Made by a program: the position numbers and the translations under genes
DNA from: Diogma glabrata
Lineage: Eukaryota > Arthropoda > Insecta > Diptera > Cylindrotomidae
Assembly (NCBI GenBank): GCA_963693315.1
Contig: OY856187.1
Location: forward strand, 77,135,394-77,199,393
Direction of reading: 5' to 3'
DNA: 64,000 bases
The notes under the pieces: model-generated
Told to the model about the DNA's origin: nothing
The model's input: only the letters and a program-made list of their open reading frames with translations
Databases searched by the model: none
Shown here: positions 10,196 through 22,937 of the stretch, in pieces
Layout: the number at the start of each line of letters is the position of its first letter
Numbering within the stretch: the stretch's first letter is position 1

Positions 10196-10383
10196 ACTAT
10201 GACAACGAAAAATAAGGTGATTCTCATTAGATTATGATATTTTGAATTATTGTATGTTACTATGACAACAAAACATAAAAAACAGTTTCATTGGATAATG
10301 AAATTTTGAATTATTGTATAACTATGACAACAAAATAACAACTATTTCAATTGGATTATGAAATTATGAAAAGGCTGATAAAA
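10196..10383 (+). repeat. Three-copy tandem repeat, ~63-bp unit
   Basis: ACTATGACAAC begins at 10196, 10259 and 10321, giving periods of 63 and 62 bp. Each unit continues with a ...TTGGATTATGAAATT-like segment. The copies are diverged, so this is an old minisatellite. Confidence 0.75.
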
Positions 10384-10714
10384 AAATTTTATCCACAAAA
10401 ATTTAAGTGTTTTTTCTCTTTTTTGGAAGTAATAATGACGATAAAAATTCATATTTATAAAACTGTTGATGCATTAATTTCATATGTATAAAAAATTTAA
10501 ACGTTTGCCGAAACAGAACTGTATTTAATTCGGAGCTAAAATGACTTTTTGTGTATCATCTATAATTGTCAAACTATAAACTCAACACAAAAAGTATCAC
10601 TTTAGCTGCTAATTTAATAATATGTATCTACAATAAAAGTCTATTTTCATCACGCTTAATCCCCTGTGAAAATGGGTTCTTTCCCACTAGTGTTAAAAGA
10701 ATAACAAATTGTAG

Positions 10715-11970
10715 TTGCTATTGATGAAAAACGTGATCTACGCAGGTGAAAAAGTCGAAATTTGAACTTGACCATTTTTTATTTTCCTGAAACTTAGCAT
10801 ATAAGTAGTATGGACAAAATAAAAATACGACTTATTTTAAATTATTTTTAAAGTGCATAGTTTGAGCATAGGGGACACCCCAACATGCATGAAAAATTAA
10901 AATTCTGCAAAACCGATGTAACTTTGAAATTAAATTGCTCAAGAATAGCTATACCGATTTCATCAAACTTTTTTTTATTTGATAGATGATTAATTGGTCG
11001 TTTGAAAAAAAATTAATTTATTGTTTTTATAATTAGTTTTTAAATAAAAATATTAAAACAACTTTTTTAAAGATGGCGCTAGGGTCAAAGATCAATTGGA
11101 ATTTAATTAATTTTTCTTCTGAAAATAGTTCTATCCTTATTCTAAAATATATTCAATTTACAAAGAGGCTTAAATTCTTGTTCTTGAGATATTTAATTTT
11201 AAAGATTTTTAGTACGGACGAACTTCAGTGGTTAAAATTTTTTGATAATAAAGTTTGTTCGAAAAAATAATGAACAATTAGAATTTTAGAATGACTAAAA
11301 GTCTTTAAAACTAAATATCTCAAGAACACGAATTAACGCCTCTTTGTAAATTTGATGTATTTTAAAGGAAGGTTGGAACTATATTTAAAAAATAAAAAAT
11401 GTTAAAATTTAATTGATTTAAAAAATTTTTGTTAATGGAAGTTGTTTGAAAAAATGAAGAAAAATTCGAATTTCAGTCGTACTAAAAATCTTTAAAATTA
11501 AATACCTCGAGAACAAGAATTTAAGCCTCTTTGTAAATTTGATATATTTTAGAGTAAGAATAGAACTATTTTCAGAAAAAAAATTAATTAAATTCCAATT
11601 GATTTTTGACCCTAGTGCCATCTTTAAGAAAGTTTTTTCAATATTTTTATTTAAAAACTAATTATAAAAACAATTAATTAATTTTTTTTCAAACTACTAA
11701 TTAATCATCTATTAAACAAAAAAAGTTTGATGAAATCGGAATAGCCGTTCTTGAGCAATTCAATTTTAAAGTTACATCGGATTGGCAGAATTTTCATTTT
11801 TCATGCATGTTGGGGCGCCCCCTATGCTCAAACTATGCACTTTAAAAATTTTTTTAAATAAGTTGTATTTTTTATTTTGTCCCTACTACTTATATGCCAA
11901 GCTTCAGGGAAATAAAAAATGGTCAAGTTTTCACAACTCTGTCTAGAACACGTTTTTCATCTATTGTATC
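10715..11970. mobile_element. Long fold-back (inverted-repeat) element
   Basis: The arms are roughly 10717-11230 and 11480-11968. Outer ends pair through GATGAAAAACGTG on the left and CACGTTTTTCATC on the right. Inner parts encode the same chance peptide (MALGSKINWNLIN) on opposite strands at 11073 and 11621, showing long good arm identity. A third partial copy in minus orientation lies in the spacer at about 11290-11400. No coding capacity and no clear target-site duplication were seen. This could be a non-autonomous DNA transposon with long terminal inverted repeats or an inverted segmental duplication. Confidence 0.75.
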
Positions 11971-12026
11971 TTCATATGATTTCAAAAAGTTTTTTAAAAC
12001 AAAGCAACCATGAAAAAATAGAATAT

Positions 12027-13456
12027 TCCTTCGGTCTGAAAGACCTAAGTATTACATGCATGAGCCAAAAGTGAAATTCTTATCCCCACTTTTTTTGGCA
12101 TTTCTCGACGTTTTAGGAAAGAAGCAAAAAAAAAGAATGTATTTCTGTCTGCCGGCCGTCATTACCTACGCTGCAGGGAAAACCGCTGGAGGGATTTTAA
12201 AATTTCTTTTCTAAAAATAAGTATACTCAAGGGACAGGTCCGAAAGGACGCTGTGTTCGATAACTGTACCGGAAGTGTGTCAAAAAAATCATTATGTGTG
12301 TCAAAAACAGCAAATTTTCAGATTTACCACTTTTCATAAAAAACGTTCATTTTAAGTGATTACGAGTAGGAACATTAAATTTAGAGAAATATTGATGGTA
12401 GAGATTGTATGTGAGACCAAAAACAAGATTAGCGCATTATAAGTTTGTCAAGAAAAGTTGTCAAGTGTGTCAAAAGAAAGATTTTTATTTATTTTTGTAC
12501 CCAATTTCTTGGAAAAAAATAAAATTAATTATTTGTTTGAAATGAAATTTTATTATTATTATTGAGAATTATGGCATTATAAGTTTGTTAAAAATATGTT
12601 GTCAAGTGTGTCAAAAGAAAGATTTTTATTTATTTTTTTACCCAATTTTTTGGAAAAATATAAAATTAATTATTTGTTTGAAATGAAATTTTATTATTAT
12701 TATTGATAATTATGGCAATATAAATTTGTCAAAAAAATAATATCAAGTGTGTCAAAAAATGATTTCATTTATTTTTTTAGCCCATTGTTTGAAAAAAAAA
12801 ATGTAGCTGTTTTTATGACGTATATGTAATTGAAAAAGAAATTGGACATGGAAATTTTTGAATTTGTTATAGTTTTGGAAAAATTTTTGGAATTTTGAAA
12901 AAAGTTTGTATTTTTTGTTTTTGTAATAATTTTTGCAATATTTTTAGAATTTTGGAAAAAGTTTTGATATTTGATTTTGTAAGAATTTTTGGAATATTTT
13001 TAGAATTTTGAAAAATTTTAAATATGTGATTTTATTATAATTTTTGGAATATTTTTGGGATTTTAAAAAAAGTTTGATTTCATTTAATTTTTACAATATT
13101 TTTGGAATTTTGAAAGAAATATGAATTTGTGATTTTGAAATATTTTCTCGAAACGCTAAATGGAAAGGTTTTTGAGTAATTTGCTGAGTGCATAATCTAT
13201 TCACTAAATTATGTTAATTTATGATCTGTTATAATTTTCGGCAACTTAATGATGCTTCGTGTTAGTTTTGCAATAAATTTCTAAACAGAGATAAAAAAAT
13301 ACTTGTCCTTTTGAACACAAAGAGTTATGTTTGATATACATCGCTGCCCAAAACTAAAAACCATGTCCTCATAAAAGTTAGTTTGCCGAAAACTATTTCA
13401 AAATCCTTAACCCAGACCGAACTCTTGATATCTCAGAGCTGTGAGATTTCAGCCCC
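12027..13456 (+). mobile_element. Repeat family Q, copy A (complete)
   Basis: It begins CTTCGGTCT with an immediate hairpin to AGACCTAAG, then ATTACATGCATGAG. The middle has about 136-140-bp units containing AAGTGTGTCAAAA (near 12437, 12573 and 12713), followed by irregular ~55-60-bp units built on GGAATATTTTTAGAATTTTG. The 3' block runs from CGAAACGC (about 13150) through GATATACATCGCTGCCCA to TCTCAGAGCTGTGAGATTTC and AGCCCC. Near the 3' end CAGACCGAACT is the near-exact inverse of the 5' string ACTTCGGTCTG. It encodes nothing. Other copies lie at 13725, 14955 and 31141 (inverted). Confidence 0.75.
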
Positions 13457-13724
13457 TTCATATTTAAATGTTATTTTATCGATTTCTAATTTAATAATTC
13501 AATCGTTTATAGATTAACGTTTATAATCAATTTCGTTTATATATTAACTATCATAGAAAAAATTGCATTTCCTACGTGAGATAAAAACATTTTACGTTCG
13601 TGAAATTGCCCCACTCGACGCTAACACGTCTCGTGAACAAATTTTCACTCACAAAAAACAGCGTTTTCATCTCTTAGGAAAATATACTAGTATCAAGCAG
13701 GCTTTGTTTATTTAAATTTGTTTA

Positions 13725-14953
13725 TTACTTCGGTCTGAAAGACCTAAGTATTACATTCTCGAGTCAAAAGTGAAATTCTTACCCTCACTTTTTTTGGCCT
13801 TTTTTGACATTTTAGAACCTACTGATTCTAAAAAATAAAAAGTAATGTATGTCTGTCTTTCGGCCGTCCTGCCGTCACAACCGATAAAATCTAGAAAACC
13901 GCTGGAGGGATTTCAAAAATTTTTATTTCTTAAAATAGGTTTACTCCATGGTAAGAGCCGAAAGGACGATGTGTTTGATAGTTGTCCCGGAAGTGTGTCA
14001 AAACCAGGAAATTTTCATATTTTTTGCTTAAAAAACGTTCATTTTAAGTGCTTTCAAGTAGGAACATTGAATTTGAAAAAATCTTGATGGTAAGGAAGGG
14101 TATGTGTAACCAAAGTCTATGTTATTGCATTATTAGTTTGTCAAAAGAATGATTTTCATTTTTTTTACTCAATTTTTTGGAAAAAAAATAAATTTTTGTT
14201 ATAATTTTTGAAATATTTTTGGAATTTTAAAAAACTTTAAATATTTGATTTTGTTATAATTTTTGCAATATTTTAAGAATTTTTAAAAAGTTCCAATAAT
14301 TGATTGTATTATAATGTTTGCAATATTTTCAGAATTTTGGAAAAAGTTTGAATTTTTGAATTTGTGAATTAAAAAATTTTGCAATAATTTTAGAATTTTG
14401 AAAAAAATTTAAATTTTTTATTTTGTAACAACTTTCGGAATATTTTTAGAATTAAATTAAATGTTTGATTTCATTATAACTTTTGGAATTTTGAAAAAAG
14501 TTTAAAAATTTGATTTGGTTTTGATTTTTAGAATATTTTAAGAATTATGAAAAAAGTTTGAATTGTTGAATTATGAATTTTTGCAATATTTTTAAAATTT
14601 TGAAAAAATTTAAATTTTTGATTTTATTTTAATTTTTGGAATTTTGAAAAAAGTTTGTATTTTTGATTTAGTTGTAATTTTTGGAATATTTTAAGAATAT
14701 TGGACCATGTTTCAATTTTTGATGTTGTTATAATTTTTGCAATATTTTTAGAATTTTGAAACTGGTTTCAATCTTCGATTTTGTAATAATTTTTGAAAAA
14801 TTTTTAGTATTTTGAAAAAAAATTTCAATTTTTGATTTTATTATAATATTTAGAATAATTTTAGAATTTTGAAAGAAATTTGAATTTTTGATTTTGTAAT
14901 ATTTTCTCGAAACGCCAAATGGTGAGTTTTTAGTAGTTTGCTGATTGTATCAT
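13725..14953 (+). mobile_element. Repeat family Q, copy B (3' truncated)
   Basis: It starts TTACTTCGGTCTGAAAGACC as in the other copies, and carries the CCGGAAGTGTGTCAAAA segment and a long run of GGAATATTTTTAGAATTTTG-type units. It stops in the 3' block just after CGAAACGCCAAATGG, where copy C begins directly. The missing ~250-bp end was lost when copy C inserted, or the two arose by unequal exchange. Confidence 0.7.
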
Positions 14954-14954
14954 A

Positions 14955-17900
14955 TTACTTCGGTCTGAAGCACCTTAATATTACATTCATGAGTGAAAGT
15001 GAAATTCTTACCCCCACTTTTTGGCATTTCTCGACATTTTAGGACCTACTGATTCTAAAAAAGCAAAAAAAAAAATGTATGTCTGCCTGTCGGCCGGCCA
15101 TCACAACGGCTAAAGAGATTTGAAAAACTTTGAAATCTAAAAATAGGTATACGCAGTGGTTAGAGCCGAAAGGACGATGTGTTCGATAGCTGTACCGAAA
15201 GTGTGTCAAAAAATCGTCAAGTGTGTCAAAACAAGGATATATGCATATTTTTTGCTCAAACAACGTTCATTTTAAGTGATAATGAGTAGGAACAAAGAAT
15301 GTGGAAAAATCTGGATGGTCGGGATTGATATGTGAGATGGAAAACTAGATTATTGCATTATAAGTTTGTCAAAAAATGTTGTTAAATGTGTCAAAAGAAA
15401 GATTTTTATTTACTTTTTTACCCAATTTTTTGGAAAAAAATAAGATTAATAATTTGTATGACATGAAATTTCATTATTAATTATGGCATTATAAGTTTGT
15501 CAAAAAAATTCCAGCTAGCACAAATTTGTAGCAATAGAGCCAATGTTACAAATAAAAGAGGCACAAGATTAGATATGTAACGCAACTGTAGCTCCATTGC
15601 GACAGAAAAAGCAGAATTTACGGTATATTTTGATACAACTTTGGTCGCAATTAGACGACAAATGTGTTATAGCTATGTTTAAAATGTGCTGTTGTAACAA
15701 ACTGAAGTTGCACGCAACAAGATGAAACAACGAATATTTTGGTTCATTTGAGTTGTATATTGTAATGTTTGAAAAATGTTTTTAATAAGTATTCCTTTAC
15801 ATAATTTTTATTGAAATAATTTATAAGATTTATAACTTATAAAAGTCAGACATTACTCAATAAGTACTTCGAAACAGAAAAATTTCATGATTATTAGACC
15901 AAACTTTTATAACGGATGCCATTTGGTCGACGAATGTGGTTGTTTTACCTCTGGAAAATTTACGCGCCACCTAAAAATGGAAAATTCGGAGAGTAATTGG
16001 AAAATTGGAAAATTTTCGAATTTTTATTACAACCATAAAATCCACAAATAACAATAATTTAATAACAATAATAATAATTTTGTAACGCTCCTAGTGTCAT
16101 ATTGAACCGTAAATTCTTAGAGGAAATAATTAATACTATAGAAAATCGTATTAGACTTTTCTCAAATAAAACCGCATGGTGTAGGAAATACATAGAACGA
16201 CGAAAAATATGGCGAACATACAGCTTCAAGACTGATTGCTTCCAAAGTTCTTGAAACTAAATAAAAACCTCATTGCAGCGTCCTTGTTACTAATGGGCTA
16301 TCTAAAATTATAGTACTCGATCCGTTTTCTTTTTCTGTCATTGCAACTGTATAACAACCTCATTGTAGCGTCCTTGTTTTTTCTGTCATTGAAACTAAAT
16401 AAAAACCTCGCTGCAACATCGTTGTAACAGTAATTTGAGGAAAATATGTTAGTCACATCAAGGTTGCTTGCTCGTTACTGGATTTGTGACAACTACAATA
16501 AAATATCATTTTTAAGATGCGCTACAAAAATAAAAGTTTTAATAACGTTAATTTAACTTAAACAAAACTTCTGCCTTTGCAACTTTTATGAAACATTTTA
16601 ACAACAAGTGTATTTTTCTGTAACAAAATAAAAACAGTATTGTAACTGAGCCGAATGATTTGTTGCCAATCGCTAAGTCGAAACTGTAATATAACCCATA
16701 TATGACTAAATTTATTTCAAAAAACTGAATTGCAACCGAATTGTAACTTATTTATGTTACAAATCGAAATCTGTGCTAGCTGGGATGTTGGCAAGTGTGT
16801 GAAAAAAAAGATTTTGATTTATTTTTTAACCCAATTTTTTGGAAAAATAAAATAAATTATTTGTACGACATGAAATTTTATTATTATTATTGAGAATTAT
16901 AAGTTAGTCAAAAAAATAATGTCAAGTGTGTCAAAAGAATGATTTTCATTTATATTTTTAGAAAAAAATAAAATTAGTTATTTGTATGAAATGAAATGTA
17001 TAATGTACATGAAATTATTATATTGAGAATTTTATTGCATTATAAGTTTGTCAAAAATATAATGTCAAGTGTGTCAAAAAATGATTTTATTAATTTTTTT
17101 AGATAATTTTTTGGAAAAAAAAATTTAGCTGTTTGTTTACGTATATATAATTGAACATGGGAATTTTTGAATATGTTATAGTTTTTGAAACATTTTTGGA
17201 ATTATGGAAAAGTTTCAATTTTTGATTTTGTAAGAATTTTTGAAATGTTTTAAGAATTTTAAATTTTTGACTTTATTATAATTTGGAAAAAGTTTCAATT
17301 TTTGATATTGTTATAATTTTTGCAATATTTTTATAGTTATGGAAAAAGTTTGAATTTTTGAATTTTTAAGAATTTTTGGAATATTAATAGAATTTAGAAA
17401 AAGTTTAAATATTTGATTTTATTCTAATTATTGGAATATTTTTAGAATTTACAATAAAAAATAGAATTTTTAAATTTTATATATATTTTTAGAATTGCGA
17501 TAAAAGTTTCAATTTTTGATTTTGTAAGAATTTTTTGAATATTTTTAAAATTTTGAAAAATTTTAAATTTTTGATTTTATTATAATTTTGGAAAAAGATT
17601 GTATATTTAATATTATTATAATTTTTGCAATGTTTTTAGAATTGTAGAAAAAGTTTGAATTTTTTAATTGTTTAAAATTTTTGGAATATTATTAGAATTT
17701 AGAAAAAATTAAAATATTTGATTTTATTCTAATTTTTGGAATATTTTTAGAATTTTGAAAAAATAAAAATTTTGAATTTTATATATATTCTTAGAACTTT
17801 GAAAAAAGTTTCAATTTTTGATTTTGTAAGAATTTCTGGAATGTTTTTAGAATTTGGGAAAAAGTTTTAATTTTTGAATTTTTGAAATATTATTAGAATT

Positions 17901-18457
17901 TAGAAAAAGTTTTAATATTTGATTTTATTCTAAATTTTGGAATATTTTTAGAATTTTGAAAAATTTTAAATTTTTGATTTTATTATAATTTTGGAAAAAG
18001 TTTGTATATTTGATATTGTTATAATTTTTGCAATATTTTTAGAATTTTGGAAAAAGTTTGAATTTTTGGTTTTGTAATAATTTTTGAAATATTTTTAGAA
18101 TTTTGTCTGAAAAATTTTGAATTTTTGATTTTATTTACTTTTTACAATATTTTCTCGAAACGCCAAATGGAGAGATGTTTGAATAGTTTGCTGAATGTAT
18201 AATCTTTTCACTAAATTACCTTGATTTATGACCTGTTATAATTTTCCAACAACGTATTGATGTTCCGTGATAGTTTTGTAATACATATCTAAATAGAGAT
18301 AAAAAATACATGTGCTTCAACTTAATGTTATGTTTGATATACATCGCTGCCCAAAACTAAAAACCATGTTCTCATAAAAGTTCTTTGTCGAAAATTATAT
18401 CAATCTCCTTAACCCAGACTGAAGTGTTGATACCTCAGAGCTTCAGATTTCAGTCCC
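14955..18457 (+). mobile_element. Repeat family Q, copy C (split by an insertion)
   Basis: The 5' end is TTACTTCGGTCTG with a slightly mutated hairpin. The 3' end (about 18330-18457) carries GATATACATCGCTGCCCA and CAGACTGAAGT, then TTTCAGTCCC. The GTGTGTCAAAA-type units flank a foreign TIR element at 15511-16783. The AT-rich ~55-60-bp array (about 17160-18150) is longer than in copy A. Excluding the insertion the copy is about 2.2 kb. Confidence 0.7.
15511..16783. mobile_element. TIR element inserted in Q copy C
   Basis: It starts CCAGCTAGCACAAATTT and ends AAATCTGTGCTAGCTGG, a ~17-bp terminal inverted repeat with one mismatch. The flanks are continuous family Q sequence (GTTTGTCAAAAAAA and GTTGGCAAGTGTGTG), so the insertion is clear. 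No transposase frame exists. The interior is repetitive: a segment with AAAACCTCATTGCAGCGTCC recurs, diverged, about three times at 16260-16430. A target-site duplication could not be defined. The superfamily is unknown. Confidence 0.75.
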
Positions 18458-21400
18458 TCCATATTTTTAAATTTAAATTTGAATGATTTGTAAAATATGT
18501 TAACCATAGCAACCACTCAACTTCATTTAAAAAAATGTATTTAAATCTTTGAATGTTTTAGTTTCAATGTATTTAATTTTTGAGTATAATAAATATTCAT
18601 GCATTCGATTGTTGCTTGCTACTAAAATGCATATGGATTTGTCCAAACTTGTGTGATAGTTTTAGCTGTCTCTCGTACACTTAACTTTAAGATTTGTGGA
18701 ATATATTTATTAAAATGTTAGACAGTTTCTGTTGATTAAAATGCTTTGGTCAGAAGGCACTAGTTTATGTAAAGAAGATTAGCTTTTTCACCAAGAAAAT
18801 GTTCTAATTTCTTGTAAAATTGTTGGGTTGAATCTCGTTTAAGTAACTTTCTAAAGCTTATGCTCTCAAAACTAAAGCCTATTAACATTAATTATTTATT
18901 AACTAGAGCCCCATATTTTGTTCAGATCTGAAGTGAATAGAGGAAATATGTTTTAAATTCGACGAAATTTTTAGATGTTTTACTGCTCCTACACCACAGC
19001 ACAGATAAATAATAATAATTGGAATATACTAATTAAACGTTCGCAAAGGAGGAATACCATTTAGTATTGAAACTTTACACATTGCTTCAGAGCTTCCACA
19101 TAAATGAAGTATTATTGCAGATCCAGAAAATTAAATATTGTTTATAGATTCAGACGAGAATGAAACTGAATCTGGAGAAAAGTTGTTAGTTTTTAACTAA
19201 AAACTAGATAGACAGATGTTAAAAAAAAAACTAGTCAAAATTGTATATCACAAAAACCGTTAAAGAAGTCTTAAAAAAATTTGTTAGCTGAAGAGAAAAA
19301 TTGAAACAAAAATCTTAAAATACCGATTATATGGCTAGTGGTTACTTGCAACTGCATGAGTGTGTGGTCTCAGAAAAAATCCTCTCTTCATCCTTATCAG
19401 ATCAATCTACGTACAGATTATTCCAGCGTTCTAGAATAATAATAAAAATTAAGGCATAATTAATTTAAAATGATATATTTTTCTGAATTTTTATGTTTTA
19501 TTTGATTCAATTGCTTTAAACTAAAAGTTGAAATCAATATTTTTTACTTTATTATTTCTTTGCGCATACATCGCAATACAAATGGAATGCTTTGTCCGAA
19601 TCAATAGTCTCGGTGGCGTTCAACCCACAAATGTTTAAATAAATGTTTTAAAAAAAAAGCGATTATGTGTTTGTGTGACATATACTGTTATTCATTCTAC
19701 ACCGCACAATTTATAAAAAAAATTCTAAGACGAGTTCATTACACATAAAAAAATTCATTAGTACATAAAAGGTTAGTAACCAATAATGTTTCTTTTATTA
19801 ACTGAATGATTGGCTATCCTTCACTAAAGTGATCTAAACAATTAAAATCGGCCAACACATCACACTATACATATTTGCCCTTCGCTATATTTTGAATTAT
19901 TTTAGATTTTGCAGTTTAACAATGTGTAATGAACACAGGACCTGCTAGAGAGTTACTAACAGGAAACAACCGAAAGACTGCGTGCCTCCCAGAGCTTTTA
20001 TTCCAACGAGTTTCAGTTATGTGTGTCCAAGAAGCAATTTCCTCCTGTTCAGTACAAATGATCAGATATGTATAGTTTTATGGTATAAATAAAACTATAC
20101 AAATTTTTATATTTTAAAATATCAAAATTACTTTTTATTTGAACACTTTGCAATTAATAAAAAGTAAAACAATTTTTATTTAAACAACTTGAATAATTTT
20201 AAATGAACACTTCAGTTTAAATTGTAACAACAGAACGTAAGAACAGAATGATAAATTATTTTTAATTTTATACAATCCAAAATTCAAATTAATAAATTTA
20301 TATCAAAATATTGGTGAGGCCAAAATATTAATCATATATTAAAAGGTGAGACACAACATTCTCAATATTCCTCAATCCACGCACACATATTCATAAGTTT
20401 AGAAAAACCAACTTATGATTAGAAAAATCATTATTCTATTTATTTCATTTTAAATTATATTTTCTTTATTTTAATCTTTCTTTTATTTGTACATACAAAA
20501 TTGCTCGATGTTATATGTTTGCTAATAATGTTGATTTATTATTTGAACATCAATTTGATATAAATTTTGTTGGATTAGCTTGAACAGGGATCTGGTTCCT
20601 ACATATGCAAGCAAAGGAGACTGTGTAACCAGAATTAAACAAGCGAAGATAAATAACAGGGACCCGGATGAACCCAAAGTTTGAAGAAACGAGATCATCA
20701 CACACACTTTAAATGTTTTACACACCCCATTATTTGTTCCAGGTCACACTCTTCATGCCTAATTCATTTAATCTACTCATCCTATATTAATAGGATCCTA
20801 CGTTAATATATGATCCTGATCCTATGTTAATATATGGTTGACTAAGCAATTTTCTTATAAATGGTGATATTGCCCATAAATTGCTATATCAAATTGTTGA
20901 TAATTTTAACCAAAAAGTTTCCCAATAAAGTGTTGTACCAAATTGTTGTCCAATAAAGTGATGAAATCGATTATGGACAATGATGACCAATAAATGTTTC
21001 ACCTAAAAAAATTGCCGACGATGTTGACCAATAGCAACAATCAAACAAGTAGTAATACAAGATGTATATAAAAAAATGTTGCCCCAAATGTTGAATAGGA
21101 ATTTCGGAGGTGCAGTCCAATTCACCAAACTTGTTGAATTCCACTCCTGTTGGAAGACGTTAATCTTGTTGCAGTTAATTGTTGAAAGATTTAAAATTCA
21201 CTAGTTACGAATTTTGTAAAGGTTTTTTTCGTTTGTTGAATTAAAGATAACTTGTTTATTTTACTAACAGTCAAAACTGTTATATGTTAGTTAAATATGG
21301 TAGAACGATATTGTTTTTGACGACTTATCTGATGGCTGAATCAAAATTACATAATGACGGACCGTATATAGTTCTTTTTTTATCTACACATTTTAAATAC

Positions 21401-22345
21401 AAACTTCTTATGCAAAATGTTAAAGTACAAGAACATTACTTGGTAATTATATCCTTGCACGTGATTATTATTTTTTTGTTGATAAAATTATTATTGAAAC
21501 AGAAATTCAAACAATTTCGTTTATTCCTATTCAGATTTTAAGATTTTTTCTTTTTTTTATAATTCTTATAAATTTTAATTAATTTCCTATAAATAAAAAT
21601 AATTTACGAATTTGCATACATATATCATATCTGTTAATCTATAAATTAAAAATTAACACTGTTAGATTTTCTCACAAACCAATTATATTTCATTTTAAAA
21701 AAAACAGATTTGATCAGCTATCTTTATCACAAAAAAAAATAGCACTTAGCAATAGCAAGATATTTTCTAATTTGTCTGTTTTTCGATTATTTATGAACTG
21801 CTTTTTTATTTAATTCCGATCGACTGTTCAAACGAATAAAAACAAAACGACTGTTCAAACGAACAAAAACGATTGACAAAAACAAACATAAGACTTTTTA
21901 CTATATTCATGTCTGACAAACAAAGTTTCATCATTTAATCAACTTTCTTTACAAATAAATTTTACTAAATATTTAATTTGAACTATAAATTTAACTTTCA
22001 CAACTTCAATTTTTCTAGTTAACCGGGAAAAAAGTTTTGCTATAAATTGTACTAAAAACATTTTGCTATTGATTGACTAAAAACTATTCAGCTAAATATG
22101 TTATCTTAAAAAAATTAGAATATCACAACATCAGTTATAAATTTTAATCAAAAAAATTAATAACTTGTACTGTTGAGTATATTCATGGAACTACTCTTTC
22201 AATAACAAATGTCCAAGTACATATCTAAACATATTTCACTAATCAACAACATCACAAAATGAGACAGCAACCGAAAATAAGAAATATTATTGCGAGCAGG
22301 GTTGAACCAAAAATATGAGAAAAAAAACAATAAGTTGTTTTGAAG
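18458..22345. other. Mostly unassigned AT-rich sequence
   Basis: A scrap around 19044-19200 reads, with two stops, KGGIPFSIETLHIASELPHK and DSDENETESGEK. This vaguely resembles the acidic N-terminal part of piggyBac-like transposases, but too weakly to call. Around 20880-21130 words like CCAATAAAGTG and TTGTTG recur without clear period. A stretch near 22205-22300 shares ATGTCCAAGTACATATCTAAA-type words with 43612-43705, suggesting an old dispersed repeat. No host gene was recognised. Confidence 0.35.
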
Positions 22346-22522
22346 GTATTGATTAGTGATTGCAAATTACCCGATTTCAAATTACCCGGTTACTCGATTA
22401 GTGTTTTCCAAATTACCCGGATTACCCGGATAACCCGGGTAGTTATAAAAAAATTAAAAGATGAAAAACAATAAAAAAAAACCTCACAGTAGTAAACTAA
22501 AAATTGATCATTTTTTAATTGT

Positions 22523-22657
22523 AAAATAATATTTCAAAAATATTAAAGCATTTAGGGTAGCTGTACTCATCCGATTTCGTATTTTCTTTTTTAAATTCCT
22601 GCAGTAGAAAAAACCCGCTCCGATAAAGTGGATGTTGGCTTCACGGTCAATAACGGG
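22523..22657 (-). pseudogene. hAT transposase C-terminal dimerisation domain remnant
   Basis: The minus-strand frame reads PVIDREANIHFIGAGFFYC, then KKIRNRMSTATLNALIFLKY. In hAT transposases the C-terminal region has the pattern ERVFS..G....KRNRL....LNALIFLK, and the KKxRNRMS..TLNALIFLKYYF part matches it well. The SxER-type segment before it is eroded. It sits at the 3' coding end of the element at 22354-23434. Only about 45 codons remain. Confidence 0.7.
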
Positions 22658-22829
22658 TGATTTAAATTTTCTATCATTTTTTCGGTTTCCTTTATTTACA
22701 TACAACATTTTCAGCTCTTTATCAACTGTAGTACCCCTGTTATCTATAGTAGATCTTGTGTAGACAGCAATACATTTTTGGAGTTGTAAATTTTCAATAT
22801 TATAATTAGCGGCATCATTATCCGATTTT

Positions 22830-22937
22830 TCATTGCTGACGTATTTCCCATTTAGTTGAAATTATTCGTGCGCATCCAACTACGTGGCACCGAGATTTAT
22901 CTGATGACATTTTCTTGAACTGGTCCCAAACTTTCGA
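22830..22937 (-). pseudogene. BED zinc-finger remnant of the hAT transposase
   Basis: The minus-strand frame reads SSKVWDQFKKMSSDKSRCHV with a second Cys shortly after, then a stop at 22830. BED fingers of hAT transposases begin VW..F.K....K..C..C; the first half matches and the zinc-binding His residues are lost. Its position before the C-terminal scrap keeps the normal order of a hAT protein. Everything between the two is deleted or eroded. Confidence 0.55.

Noticed and set aside
11073..11621. Two similar peptides MALGSKINWNLIN on opposite strands, suggestive of a duplicated gene
   Set aside because: They are the two arms of one inverted repeat. The peptide has no known motif and is AT-driven.
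19044..19200. Possible piggyBac-like N-terminal fragment
   Set aside because: Only the acidic DSDENETESGE stretch is suggestive, two stops interrupt it, and no catalytic region or TTAA-flanked ends were found.
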